64,000 nt of DNA from Gammaproteobacteria bacterium (GTDB lineage Bacteria; Pseudomonadota; Gammaproteobacteria; SZUA-152), in NCBI GenBank assembly GCA_021648485.1, contig JAKISS010000008.1, positions 1-64,000 on the forward strand. Direction: 5' to 3'. Position numbers and translations under genes: made by a program. Of this stretch, positions 9,050 through 20,163 are shown piece by piece (the first letter of the stretch is position 1; every line of letters starts with the position of its first letter). The notes below the pieces were generated by a model. It was not told the DNA's origin. It was given only the letters and a program-made list of their open reading frames with translations, and ran no database searches.

Positions 9050-11017
9050 ATGGCAAAAGACCAGTTTACAGAACAATTAGAAGCCTATAGTCGCTGGAAA
9101 GAAGACATTATCAGCCACATAACGGCCTATCGGGAGTGGCTGTCGGAACACGATATGAGCACCCCGGAAGATGATTTACGCATGTATGAAATTCTTGATG
9201 CGCTGGATTCAGACCGCATTACCATTGGTTTTGCAGCAGAGTTTTCGCGGGGCAAAACCGAACTGATCAACTCAATCTTTTTTGCCAATTATCAACGTCG
9301 TCTACTGCCCTCTTCTGCCGGACGCACCACCATGTGCCCCACCGAACTGTTTTACGATGCCAAAGCAGAAAAGCCCTATATTCGTATGTTACCCATCGAA
9401 ACCCGTCTCGAAGACACCAGCATCAGCGAATATAAACAAGACGCCAATAACTGGATCAACACTGATTTGGATGTGGATTCACCAGAGCACATGGTGGAAG
9501 CCTTCAAGGAAATTATAAAAACCAAATCAGTACCCGTAGAGAGCGCCATTCAGCTTGAATTGTATAGCACGGAAGAATTTAAGCAGTGTGAGATACCCCC
9601 GGTCAGCATTGAAATCCCTGTGTGGCGTCATGTCATGATCAGCTTCCCTCATCCCCTGCTCAAACAGGGCTTGGTGATTCTGGATACCCCGGGATTAAAT
9701 GCCATGGGTTCCGAGCCGGAATTGACCATGGATATGTTACCCAATGCACAAGCCGTAATTTTTGTACTCTCTGCCGACACTGGTGCCACCAAAACCGATA
9801 TGGAAATCTGGCGGCAACACGCCCAGGCATTTCGTGAAAATAAGGAAAACGGTGGCCTCATTGTCGTACTGAACAAGATCGACACCTTATGGGATGAGCT
9901 ACAGGATGAAGCCAGCATCAATGCGAACATTCAAGCGCAGGTGGATAAAACCGCAGAAATGCTCAATATTGAGGCCAGCACAATTTATCCCGTGTCTGCA
10001 CAAAAAGGATTGTTGGCGCGCGTGAAAGGCGACGAAGAATTGCTGAAAAAAAGCGGGTTGCTGGCCCTGGAGGCTACGCTTTCGGACGACGTGTTACCCG
10101 CAAAACAACATCTGGTGCGCGAAAATATCGTTTCACGCATTGGTTCCATGGTAGAAACTACCCGAGGCGTATTAGTGGAGCGCCATGAAGCGGTACAACA
10201 GCAACTGGATGAGCTACGTTCCTTGTCAGGGAAAAGTGCAGATGTCCTCATGGAAACCATGCAAAAACTGCGTACCGAACAAAGTATTTACCAAAAAGAT
10301 GTGGAAAACTTTCAGACCAGCCGCCATGTATTGAAGCGACAGTTAGTGTCACTGATCGAAGCTTTGGGGCTGGATTCCATGGATCACCTGATCACAAAAA
10401 CACGCACCGATATGGTGGACAGTTGGACTACCCATGGGCTGAAAAATAATATGAAACGATTTTTTGAAGGCACACGGGACAACATGACCCAGGTGAATTA
10501 CCAAGTCGAAAAATCCAACGGCATTGTGCAATCAATTTATGACCGTTTCCGCGACGAGCACGGCTTCACCGACCTCAACCCCACACTGTTTACCACCGCG
10601 CGCTACAGCCGTGAACTGAACCAGCTCTACAAAAAAGCCGCCGATTTCAGAGACAGCTCCATGACGGTTATGACTGAACAAAGTTTTGTGGTGAAAAAAT
10701 TCATTGTCTCGCTGGTAAGCCATGCACGGAATATTTTTTTTCGTGCCAATCAAGATGCTGAGGACTGGGCCGGTAGCGTAATGCGCCCTCTGGCGGCACG
10801 CATTAAAGAACGCAAAATTCAACTGGAAAAACGTCTGGCCAATTTGCAAAAAATTAAGAATTCCCGTGAAAAACTTACCGATAATATTACCAGCCTGGAA
10901 AATCAGAGCGAAGAATTAATGGCCCAGCTGGACACTATTAACGGCGTGCTTGAAGCCGTGAATACACCGCTGTCCCCATTACAAGCGATCAGTCAAAAAG
11001 CGGTTGCTGCGTCGTGA
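9050..11017 (+). CDS. Dynamin-family GTPase
   Basis: P-loop AEFSRGKTELIN, G3 LDTPGLNA, G4 LNKIDTL, long C-terminal coiled coil. Confidence 0.85.
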   Translation: MAKDQFTEQLEAYSRWKEDIISHITAYREWLSEHDMSTPEDDLRMYEILDALDSDRITIGFAAEFSRGKTELINSIFFANYQRRLLPSSAGRTTMCPTELFYDAKAEKPYIRMLPIETRLEDTSISEYKQDANNWINTDLDVDSPEHMVEAFKEIIKTKSVPVESAIQLELYSTEEFKQCEIPPVSIEIPVWRHVMISFPHPLLKQGLVILDTPGLNAMGSEPELTMDMLPNAQAVIFVLSADTGATKTDMEIWRQHAQAFRENKENGGLIVVLNKIDTLWDELQDEASINANIQAQVDKTAEMLNIEASTIYPVSAQKGLLARVKGDEELLKKSGLLALEATLSDDVLPAKQHLVRENIVSRIGSMVETTRGVLVERHEAVQQQLDELRSLSGKSADVLMETMQKLRTEQSIYQKDVENFQTSRHVLKRQLVSLIEALGLDSMDHLITKTRTDMVDSWTTHGLKNNMKRFFEGTRDNMTQVNYQVEKSNGIVQSIYDRFRDEHGFTDLNPTLFTTARYSRELNQLYKKAADFRDSSMTVMTEQSFVVKKFIVSLVSHARNIFFRANQDAEDWAGSVMRPLAARIKERKIQLEKRLANLQKIKNSREKLTDNITSLENQSEELMAQLDTINGVLEAVNTPLSPLQAISQKAVAAS

Positions 11018-11101
11018 TTTTCACTTTCCGTCTAAACCCTGCCTTTCGTCAGGTATATTGACTTCCTCATTCCAAACCACGCATAGTGGCCTGATCATAC
11101 A

Positions 11102-11284
11102 TAATCCTAAATTAATCAGTTAAACCTACTGCGAACACCTAATGCACAGAATCCAAAGTGTTTTTCAGAACATGTTGAACTCGCCGTATGGGTGATACGC
11201 TTTCGTCCAAAATAACCTGAAAAACGCTTTATCTTCCGCACCTTAGTCGCTCTCGCTACGGTTTAACTGATTAACTTAGGATAA
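11102..11284. repeat. MITE-like/foldback element with about 25-bp inverted ends
   Basis: TAATCCTAAATTAATCAGTTAAACC (11102-11126) inverted as GGTTTAACTGATTAACTTAGGATAA (11260-11284); nested inverted arms AAAGTGTTTTTCAG / CTGAAAAACGCTTT inside. Confidence 0.7.
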
Positions 11285-11429
11285 TTGAATTAACTTATGT
11301 GCAGATAAAAAATTAAGGGAAAATTAAGATCAGTTTTATTCCTGAGAAAAAAACATGGTTGACATTGATGAGATTATTCACGATGGTTAAATCAGGCTTA
11401 ATAGCCATCAATGCAGTGGGGAAGTCACC

Positions 11430-11894
11430 GTGAATAAAAATCAGATGCACCAAAACCGTTTTTTCAGCAGCCTGCAAATAACCGGCATTTTTCTTTTGAT
11501 GTGTGGCCTCGGCCAAGCGGGTGAACCACAGGTTTTTGGTGACTATACAGTACATTACAACGCATTTAATACCGATACATTGCAACCGAAAATGGCTGCC
11601 GCATACGATATTGTGCGCAGCAAAAACCGTGCAATGCTCACTATTTCTGTACTTAAAAAAACTGATTCGGGTAACAAGCCGGTACACGCAAAGGTTACCA
11701 TCAGCGCAAGCAACCTTACGGGACAACTCCGTACCTTAAAGGTCCGTGAGGTGGACAAAAATAATGCAATCTATTATTTAAGCGAATTTCATGTAGCCCA
11801 TGAAGAAATGCTGAACTTCACACTGAAAATTCTTCCCGAAGGCAGCTCCCAACCCATGACGGTCAGCTTTCGACAAAAATTCTTTACGCAATAA
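11430..11894 (+). CDS. DUF4426-like secreted protein
   Basis: Signal peptide plus FGDYTVHYNAFNTDTLQP pattern; near the yggS-proC-yggT cluster. Confidence 0.7.
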   Translation: MNKNQMHQNRFFSSLQITGIFLLMCGLGQAGEPQVFGDYTVHYNAFNTDTLQPKMAAAYDIVRSKNRAMLTISVLKKTDSGNKPVHAKVTISASNLTGQLRTLKVREVDKNNAIYYLSEFHVAHEEMLNFTLKILPEGSSQPMTVSFRQKFFTQ

Positions 11895-12094
11895 CACCCA
11901 TCAAGCCGTAACCTGTGGTTATGCACGACTACTGGTAAGCGGCAGTAGACTCTCATCAAGCAAGCCTATTTTGGCCCACCTAAGGTTTCAGGCAAAGAGT
12001 CCGCTATCTTTATATTAGAGATCGTTATATTTGGCATACTGCCAATAATAAAGCATTTTCGATACTCGTTGGTTGACTGTGAGCAAATAAAAAA

Positions 12095-14473
12095 ATGCGC
12101 ATAAGATTATCAACCCGACTGATTTTGCTGATTGTAGCACTGCAAATGTTAATGTTGTTTCTATTGGTTTGGAATAGCAGCAGACTAACAACAGACAGTC
12201 ATATAGAAATGTATGAAGATATGCTGCAATCAGAAAGCCACTTGCTATCAAAGGCACTGGTTCCTGGCCTTGTTTATAATGACGCTGCCGTTTTACAAGA
12301 CGTATTTAGTCAGTTTGCAGAATTTGACAAATTGATTTATGCGGAAGTCAAAGGACAACAGGGCTACATCATTGCGCGACTGGGAATACCACCGGCCAAC
12401 AGAAATACTGACAAAAATTACCAATCCGCACTATCAGATGGTGTCTTTGATGTTGAAATGCCACTGCGTTTTGAAGGCAGGATATTGGGCCATTTACGAC
12501 TTGGTTATTCACTCTCCGCAGCAAAAATATTAATCCAAAAAACACGGTTCCAAAATTTATTGACTGCCTTGTTAGGCGTAGCAATAACCCTGTCAGCAAC
12601 GTTATTAATTGCTTTATATTTCACACGAAATCTACGCCAACTGGAAGAAGGTGCAAAAGCCCTGTCTCAGGATCAACTGGATTATAGAATTGTATCCAAC
12701 GGCAAAGGCGGAATAGGGGAGCTGGCCTCTACATTTAATCATCTTGCCCAACACCTCAGCGAAACCAGAGTGGCATTAACAAAAGAACATGATGCTCTGG
12801 AGCGCGAAACCCGCTTCATGCAGGCATTGCTGGATGGCATTGATGCAGTGGTAATGGAAGCTCGCCCACCCGGGTATCAATTTACTTTTGTCAGCCGAGA
12901 GGCACAAAACCTCATGGGTTATCCTGTGTCAGACTGGTTAAAAGCAGACTTTTGGGCAAACCATGTTTTCCCCGCAGATAAAACCTGGCTGGAAGAAACA
13001 ATTGCGGTGCATACAAAAAAGGGCGAATCATTTACGGTTGATTTTCGCATGACACATCGCCAGGGACATGACCTGTGGGTACGGGCTATCAACAGTGTTG
13101 AACTGGATGAAGAAAATAAACCTATTATGCGCGGCCTGATTCTGGATATTACCGAACAAAAAACCGCAGAAGATCGTATTGTCTATTTAGCTGAACATGA
13201 TTCATTAACCGGGCTGATCAATCGCCGTCGATTCCAAAAGGAGCTTGAGCGAGCCACTTCTTATTCACAACGCTACCAGCAACAAGGCGCTGTATTATTT
13301 ATTGATCTCGATCAATTTAAATATGTAAACGACACCTATGGACATCAATACGGTGATGAATATTTGCTGGATGTGTCGCGCAAGCTATCCCAGGTGTTGC
13401 GGCGTACCGATATTCTCGGACGTCTTGGTGGTGATGAATTTGGGGTAGTTATTCCTAAATGCAGTTATGAAGAAGTGTATACCGTAGGCATGGCTTTATT
13501 AGGCGCATTAACACAAGAAAATATGGAGCATGGTGGAAAAATTGTTCCGGTTAGTGCAAGCATTGGTATTGCCCTGTTTCCCTCACAAAGTGCGGTGCCC
13601 AGTGATTTATTGGCAAAAGCCGATGCCGCAATGTACACCGCAAAACGGAAAGGCCGTGGCCAGGTACATGTTTTTAGTGAAGATGATATGGAACTGTGGA
13701 ATATGCAGGCAAAAATCCATTGGGAAGAACGTATTCGCTGGGCATTAAAAGACAAACGTTTTGAGCTTTATTACCAGCCCGTAGTGGAAGTATGTTCGGG
13801 ACTCATCACCCATTACGAAGCTTTACTGCGTATGCGAAGTGAAAGCGGTGAAATGATTACTCCCAGTGCCTTCATGGAAACAGCCGAACGTTTTGGCTTA
13901 ATTCGTGAAATTGATCGATGGGTGGTCAATGAGGCAATAAAAATACAAGCGGACAGCATCAAACAACATAAGCCAATCAGTTTGGCAATCAATTTATCAG
14001 GCAGGCATTTCGGTGATGTCAGTATGCTAAAGTTTATTCAGGAAGCCATTCAAACGTATGGCGCTGACCCTCAAAGTTTGATGTTTGAGGTAACAGAAAC
14101 CGAAGCCGTAGAAAACCTTTCCCGGGCGCGTGAGTTTATTGATGCATTACGAGAGATTGGTTGCAAATTTGCGCTAGACGATTTTGGTATTGGTTTTTCA
14201 TCATTTCACTATTTGCGAAACTTACCCGTGGACTATATAAAAATCGATGGCAGTTTTGTGCGAAATCTCCACATGGATAGCGATGATCGTTTATTTGTTA
14301 AAGCCATTGTAGATTTGGCAAAGGGCTTGCAAATCCCGTGTGTCGCCGAGTTTGTGGAAAATGCTCACATCATTGAAGTTTTATTGGAGCTGGGCGTGGA
14401 GCTGGGACAAGGTTACTATATCTCAAAACCCAAGCCCGAGTTTATTGACGGACAAATTGTTGATCTTTTATAG
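12095..14473 (+). CDS. Membrane sensor with HAMP, PAS, GGDEF and EAL domains
   Basis: N-terminal TM, HAMP-like region, PAS segment, RLGGDEFGV, HYEALLRM and DDFGIGFSSFHYL: both catalytic signatures look intact. Confidence 0.93.
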   Translation: MRIRLSTRLILLIVALQMLMLFLLVWNSSRLTTDSHIEMYEDMLQSESHLLSKALVPGLVYNDAAVLQDVFSQFAEFDKLIYAEVKGQQGYIIARLGIPPANRNTDKNYQSALSDGVFDVEMPLRFEGRILGHLRLGYSLSAAKILIQKTRFQNLLTALLGVAITLSATLLIALYFTRNLRQLEEGAKALSQDQLDYRIVSNGKGGIGELASTFNHLAQHLSETRVALTKEHDALERETRFMQALLDGIDAVVMEARPPGYQFTFVSREAQNLMGYPVSDWLKADFWANHVFPADKTWLEETIAVHTKKGESFTVDFRMTHRQGHDLWVRAINSVELDEENKPIMRGLILDITEQKTAEDRIVYLAEHDSLTGLINRRRFQKELERATSYSQRYQQQGAVLFIDLDQFKYVNDTYGHQYGDEYLLDVSRKLSQVLRRTDILGRLGGDEFGVVIPKCSYEEVYTVGMALLGALTQENMEHGGKIVPVSASIGIALFPSQSAVPSDLLAKADAAMYTAKRKGRGQVHVFSEDDMELWNMQAKIHWEERIRWALKDKRFELYYQPVVEVCSGLITHYEALLRMRSESGEMITPSAFMETAERFGLIREIDRWVVNEAIKIQADSIKQHKPISLAINLSGRHFGDVSMLKFIQEAIQTYGADPQSLMFEVTETEAVENLSRAREFIDALREIGCKFALDDFGIGFSSFHYLRNLPVDYIKIDGSFVRNLHMDSDDRLFVKAIVDLAKGLQIPCVAEFVENAHIIEVLLELGVELGQGYYISKPKPEFIDGQIVDLL

Positions 14474-14511
14474 GCAAGGAGCATTACCCCGCCCAGTGAT
14501 ACACAACACGA

Positions 14512-15297
14512 TCAAGTATAGTCAATAATCAGTGGCGCATGGTCTGAAAACCGCTCATTTTTATAAATACTTGCGCCTTTGATCGTATCACGCAACGCTG
14601 GCGTAACAATCTGATAATCAATCCGCCAGCCAACATTGTTTGCCCAGGCCTGCCCCCGGTTGGACCACCATGTATATTGCCCGGCTTCCTGATTGGCTAC
14701 ACGAAAAGCATCCACGAAACCCATAGAGCCAAAAAGTTTATCGAGCCATGCACGTTCTTCTGGTAAACAACCGGAATTCTTTTGATTGCTTTTCCAGTTT
14801 TTGATATCAATTTCTTTGTGTACGATATTCCAGTCACCACACAGTACAAATTCACGGCGTTGACGACGCATAGCTTTAAGCTTGTCAGTAAATCGATCCA
14901 TAAAACTGAATTTTATCTGTTGACGCTCCTCTTTGGATGAGCCGGACGGTAAATATAACGACACAACACTGAGTTTGCTGCCATCTTCCCGAGTAAAATC
15001 TGCCTGAATAAAGCGTCCTTCGGCATCCATATCTTCAAAGCCTTCGCCCAGGCCTCGAATAATACGATCCGGTTTTTGTCGCGAATAAATGGCAACACCA
15101 CTATAGCCTTTTTTTTCTGCGTCAAAATAATAACAATGATACCCGGCAGGATAAAAGTCATCGGCTTCCAGCTGGTACTCCTGCGCCTTGGTTTCCTGTA
15201 GGCAAACCACATCCGCATCTTGCTTTTTTAGCCAGGTAAAAAAGCCCTTTTTTTCCGCCGCACGGATACCATTAACATTGACAGTAATAACCCTCAT
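14512..15297 (-). CDS. xthA: Exodeoxyribonuclease III (ExoIII/ExoA family)
   Basis: MRVITVNVNGIRAAEKKGF, VCLQETKAQ, CGDWNIVH, SDHAPLIIDY. Confidence 0.92.
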   Translation of the reverse strand: MRVITVNVNGIRAAEKKGFFTWLKKQDADVVCLQETKAQEYQLEADDFYPAGYHCYYFDAEKKGYSGVAIYSRQKPDRIIRGLGEGFEDMDAEGRFIQADFTREDGSKLSVVSLYLPSGSSKEERQQIKFSFMDRFTDKLKAMRRQRREFVLCGDWNIVHKEIDIKNWKSNQKNSGCLPEERAWLDKLFGSMGFVDAFRVANQEAGQYTWWSNRGQAWANNVGWRIDYQIVTPALRDTIKGASIYKNERFSDHAPLIIDYT

Positions 15298-15401
15298 ACA
15301 AACTCCGATCATGTGTTTTGTGCATTATAACCGCAGGCTTGCCGGTATGGGTGGAATATAGGGTATAATTTCGCCCTTTAAATTTCTGTCAGGATCGCGA
15401 C

Positions 15402-16043
15402 ATGCATGCATATCAACAAGAGTTTCTCGATTTTGCCATCGATGTTGGCGTATTACGCTTCGGCGAGTTCACGCTCAAATCAGGACGTGTCAGCCCTTAC
15501 TTTTTTAACAGTGGTCTATTTAATACGGGCGAGAGTCTGGCGCGACTGGGGCGTTATTATGCGCAGGCCATCATTAGTTCAGGCATCAAGTTTGACATGA
15601 TTTACGGTCCCGCCTACAAAGGTATTCCGTTGGCCGCCAGTCTGGCGATTGCCCTGGCTGATAAACATAACCAGGATGTGCCTTACTGCTTTAATCGCAA
15701 AGAGGCAAAAGAGCATGGCGAAGGTGGCGTGATTGTCGGCGCACCTTTGAAGGGCCGGGTGCTGATCATTGATGATGTGATTTCAGCGGGTACTTCGGTA
15801 CGTGAATCTGTAGATATTATCCAGGCTGCGGGTGCCACCCCTGCGGGTGTCGTTATTGCGCTGGATCGTCAGGAGCGAGGTCAGGGTGAAACCTCGGCCA
15901 TTCAGGAAGTGGAAAAAGATTATGGCCTGCAAGTGACCAGTATTGTACGGCTACAGGAGTTAGCAAAATTTCTGAATGCAAAAGGCGACCAAACAAAGGC
16001 ATTGCAGGCCATTGAATCATACCGAACGCAGTACGGCGTTTGA
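15402..16043 (+). CDS. pyrE: Orotate phosphoribosyltransferase
   Basis: [41 protein letters not shown]. Confidence 0.97.
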   Translation: MHAYQQEFLDFAIDVGVLRFGEFTLKSGRVSPYFFNSGLFNTGESLARLGRYYAQAIISSGIKFDMIYGPAYKGIPLAASLAIALADKHNQDVPYCFNRKEAKEHGEGGVIVGAPLKGRVLIIDDVISAGTSVRESVDIIQAAGATPAGVVIALDRQERGQGETSAIQEVEKDYGLQVTSIVRLQELAKFLNAKGDQTKALQAIESYRTQYGV

Positions 16044-16099
16044 AATAATGAATTATCTTTTACATGAGAGTTGTTAATTTTCACAGGAGAAAAAGAGTT

Positions 16100-16831
16100 A
16101 TGAATAATCGGCATGTATTATCCGGATCAGCATCGTTACTTTTGCTGGCAGTGGTTTCAACAGGAAATGCAGCAGATCCACAGGTTGCTGATGGCAGTTG
16201 GAAGGGTAATGTGGAGCTGGGTATCGTCAATACCACTGGTAACACTGAAACGGAGACCATCAATGCCAAGGCCAAAGCGGTGACTGAACGGGAAAAATGG
16301 CGGCATACTGTTTTTCTTGAGTCACTTAACAGTTCCAATGGGGGCGATACCACCGCAGAGCGTTACGTTGTCAACGGCCAAAGTGATTACAAATTTAGCG
16401 AACATAATTATTTCTTTGCCATGATTAACTATGAAAATGCCCGTTTTAGTGGTTACGATTATCGTGTCAGTGAAGCACTGGGTTATGGTCGCCGGGTAAT
16501 TGGTAAGGCCGCCTTGACCCTGGATCTGGAAATCGGTCCTGGTGCGCGGCAAAGCAAACTAAGCACAGGTGGTAACGAAGATGAACTCACCCTGCGTGGC
16601 GCAGCAAAACTGGCCTGGAAAATCAGTGACACCAGCACGTTCACGACAGACTTAAGTGTGGATGCGGGCGAAGATACTACCGTCACAAAATCAGTGACTG
16701 CATTAACAGCACAGATTAATGGCAGTCTGGCCACAAAAATCACCTACACCATCAAAAATACTTCGGATGTCCCTGATGGGGTTGAAAAAACAGATACTGA
16801 AACAGCCGTGACGCTGGTATATTCTTTCTAG
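16100..16831 (+). CDS. DUF481 (YdiY-like) outer membrane protein
   Basis: Signal peptide; WKGNVELGIVNTTGNTETETINAKAKAVTEREKWRHT; C-terminal aromatic residue (VYSF). Confidence 0.85.
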   Translation: MNNRHVLSGSASLLLLAVVSTGNAADPQVADGSWKGNVELGIVNTTGNTETETINAKAKAVTEREKWRHTVFLESLNSSNGGDTTAERYVVNGQSDYKFSEHNYFFAMINYENARFSGYDYRVSEALGYGRRVIGKAALTLDLEIGPGARQSKLSTGGNEDELTLRGAAKLAWKISDTSTFTTDLSVDAGEDTTVTKSVTALTAQINGSLATKITYTIKNTSDVPDGVEKTDTETAVTLVYSF

Positions 16832-16856
16832 CGCATCTCTGACTGACCGTTAACAA

Positions 16857-16887
16857 CAAAACGGCCAACATGAAGTTGGCCGTTTTG
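16857..16887. terminator. Bidirectional intrinsic terminator between convergent genes
   Basis: CAAAACGGCCAACATGAAGTTGGCCGTTTTG stem-loop. Confidence 0.85.
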
Positions 16888-16915
16888 TGTCTGAATAAAA
16901 ATATTGGCGAAATAT

Positions 16916-17671
16916 TCAACCAATAATCAACTTCAGCCCTACCACAAGTGTAATCACTTCAAACACTCGTTTAATCCACCGGTTACCTTTGGTAATGGCA
17001 AGATGCGCACCGATATAACCCCCTATCAATGAACCCAGCAATAGTGCAGGCAGCCAGTCCCAGCGAATATCACCAATCAAACCCAAAGTAATCGCACCAC
17101 TGCCGTTCCAGAACAACCCCACCAATACCAGCGTGTGAGCAACAGCCGCTTTATAATCCAACCCAAACCATCGTACCAGCCACAGAGTCACAAACAGACC
17201 CGTACCGGAAGTCAGTGAACCATTCAGAATGCCGATGAAAAACAGCACGGCACCACCCAAAAAATAATGCCCGTATGATTGTTTCGTTTGAGTAACTGAC
17301 TGCCCCAAACCCGGCTTGAAAACGGAATACAATCCCAATCCTACCGTTAGCACACCCAGTGCAATTTCTGCACTGCGATCCGGCACAAATAAAATGACGC
17401 TGGCCCCGATCACCACACCGGGGATGCCAAAGCTGACAATAAATAACGTCAATCGACGTTGCAGGCTGCCTTCACGCAAATTACGAAGGGTGGCACCAAT
17501 ACCCAACGCCACGCTGGCAACTTTATGAGTGGCCAATGCCACGCCAAAGGGCAGACCCAAAAAAATCAGCACCGGAAATTGCAACAGACCCGCACCGCCA
17601 CCGGCAAAGGCAGAAAAAATATTGGCGATCAGTGAGATCAATAACAACAGAGATTGGGTGAGCCAGTCCAT
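16916..17671 (-). CDS. TauE/SafE (TSUP) family sulfite exporter-like permease
   Basis: Multi-TM; GGGAGLLQFPVLIFLGLP, VAHTLVLVGLFWN, LLGSLIGGYIGAHLA. Confidence 0.85.
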   Translation of the reverse strand: MDWLTQSLLLLISLIANIFSAFAGGGAGLLQFPVLIFLGLPFGVALATHKVASVALGIGATLRNLREGSLQRRLTLFIVSFGIPGVVIGASVILFVPDRSAEIALGVLTVGLGLYSVFKPGLGQSVTQTKQSYGHYFLGGAVLFFIGILNGSLTSGTGLFVTLWLVRWFGLDYKAAVAHTLVLVGLFWNGSGAITLGLIGDIRWDWLPALLLGSLIGGYIGAHLAITKGNRWIKRVFEVITLVVGLKLIIG

Positions 17672-17688
17672 GTTGTATTACGAAAAGA

Positions 17689-18288
17689 TCACGCCCTGGC
17701 AGGAAACAGGCTGGCCGATAACAAAACCCATTGTTGGTCCCAACGTTCCAGTGGTGATTGTTTGAATCCGCTGCGCACAAATTGATTCATGCGCCCTTCC
17801 GCTGTGGCCAGCAACAAGTTGGCAATAGCCGTGGAAGGATGTCCCACCGGCAATTCATTTTTGCTTTCCGCTTCGCGCAAAATTTGCTTGAGCTGGGTTT
17901 CCAGTCGATCATAAAACTGGGTAATGCGCACCCGTAACCGGTCGTGCTCCCCGGTAAGCGCATCGCCCACCAAAATACGTGACAGGCCCGGGTTTTTTGC
18001 GGAAAAACCCAACAATACAGCCAGCAATTGCTGGCAGCGATCACGAGCATCGGCATGATCTTCAAGAATGCGATTGATCAAACTAAAAACAGTATTTTCG
18101 ATAAACTCAATCAACGCCTCAAACATACGCGCCTTACTGGGGAAGTGACGATACAACGCGGCTTCTGATACGCCCACCTCTTTTGCCAGCGCAGCCGTGG
18201 TAATACGCTGGCCAGGATTATTTTCCAACTGACGTGCCAATGCCTCAAGAATTTGTTGGGCACGTTTTGATAAAGGTTTTTCAGTCAC
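17689..18288 (-). CDS. slmA: Nucleoid occlusion factor SlmA (TetR family)
   Basis: ITTAALAKEVGVSEAALYRHFPSKARMFEALIEFIE; near pyrE. Confidence 0.92.
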   Translation of the reverse strand: MTEKPLSKRAQQILEALARQLENNPGQRITTAALAKEVGVSEAALYRHFPSKARMFEALIEFIENTVFSLINRILEDHADARDRCQQLLAVLLGFSAKNPGLSRILVGDALTGEHDRLRVRITQFYDRLETQLKQILREAESKNELPVGHPSTAIANLLLATAEGRMNQFVRSGFKQSPLERWDQQWVLLSASLFPARA

Positions 18289-18524
18289 AGAATATGCTCA
18301 GTTATAATTTTAATCAGTATGCTGCATCCCACGCTACTGCGTTATTGCCATCAAGTTAAGTTGAATTTCCTGCTGGTGCAGGTTGGTGGTGGGCTTGCGA
18401 ACCTCACCAACCTACGGGATATTACAGTGGCGGATAAAAACACCACGGATACAGCATGAGGTCTCCCGGAAAGCCGTAGGGAGCAGAGTCAATACTGTAT
18501 GGCAAAATTGAGTGTTATTGTATT

Positions 18525-19523
<999 letters not shown>

Positions 19524-19587
19524 CTACGATGAGCATTTGACCTGCGCCCATCTTATCTGCAAACATCGGGAACATTAGCGCATTCAG

Positions 19588-19740
19588 CGAAATGACGTGC
19601 ATTGGGAGGAGGTCAATACAGAGGTGGAAAACGAGACCATGACTCTCCCAATAAAACACCTTTTGTTGCCACTGTATTCGTTGATACACAAGGTCATCCC
19701 ATTGCGATGAAAATGAATTCAGGTATCAATTCTCTTGGCA
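19588..19740 (+). pseudogene. Remnant of an IS1595/ISXO2-like transposase
   Basis: Frame reads ALGGGQYRGGKRDHDSPNKTPFVATVFVDTQGHPIAMKMN, resembling the DDAYLGGE..GGKRGRGS.NKVPFVAAV core; no full ORF. Confidence 0.5.
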
Positions 19741-19876
19741 GGATAGATTACAGATTGCTGATGTCTAATTGCGAAGGCACTGGGAGGATTTGTGGGTGAA
19801 TTCTGTGATGATGGCAATAATACGGCTCCTGTTGCGGACAATCTACCAATCCGGTGCCCGGGGAGTTTTAGTCCTA

Positions 19877-20083
19877 GTGTAGTGTCCTATGTAAAACGCA
19901 TATTTAGACTCGGCAAACTTGAAGTAGTATCCAAAAGCCTTGTCTCGCCCTCCGGGAAGCCCGTCAAGGCGCGATTGCCGCGTTGCAGGCTTTGGAAAGG
20001 GAGTGGTCATTCCCTGCAACCTGCGCCTTGCACTCACACCTTGACGGGCTTTCTAAATACACGTTTTATATAGGACACTACAC
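19877..20083. mobile_element. 207-bp MITE-like element with 32-bp imperfect terminal inverted repeats
   Basis: GTGTAGTGTCCTATGTAAAACGCATATTTAGA at left; right end is the inverse of GTGTAGTGTCCTATATAAAACGTGTATTTAGA; nested inverted AGCCCGTCAAGG...CCTTGACGGGCT. Confidence 0.8.
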
Positions 20084-20163
20084 CAGCAAACACATCACAT
20101 GTTAACAGCCCACCCATTGCGGACAGCTCATCCTGGGCTGAAACTCATAAGGACAACTGAGCT

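Noticed and set aside
18380-18420. GGTTGGTG...CACCAACC partial palindrome upstream of slmA
   Set aside because: Short and imperfect; resembles a common dispersed intergenic motif, not enough to call an element.
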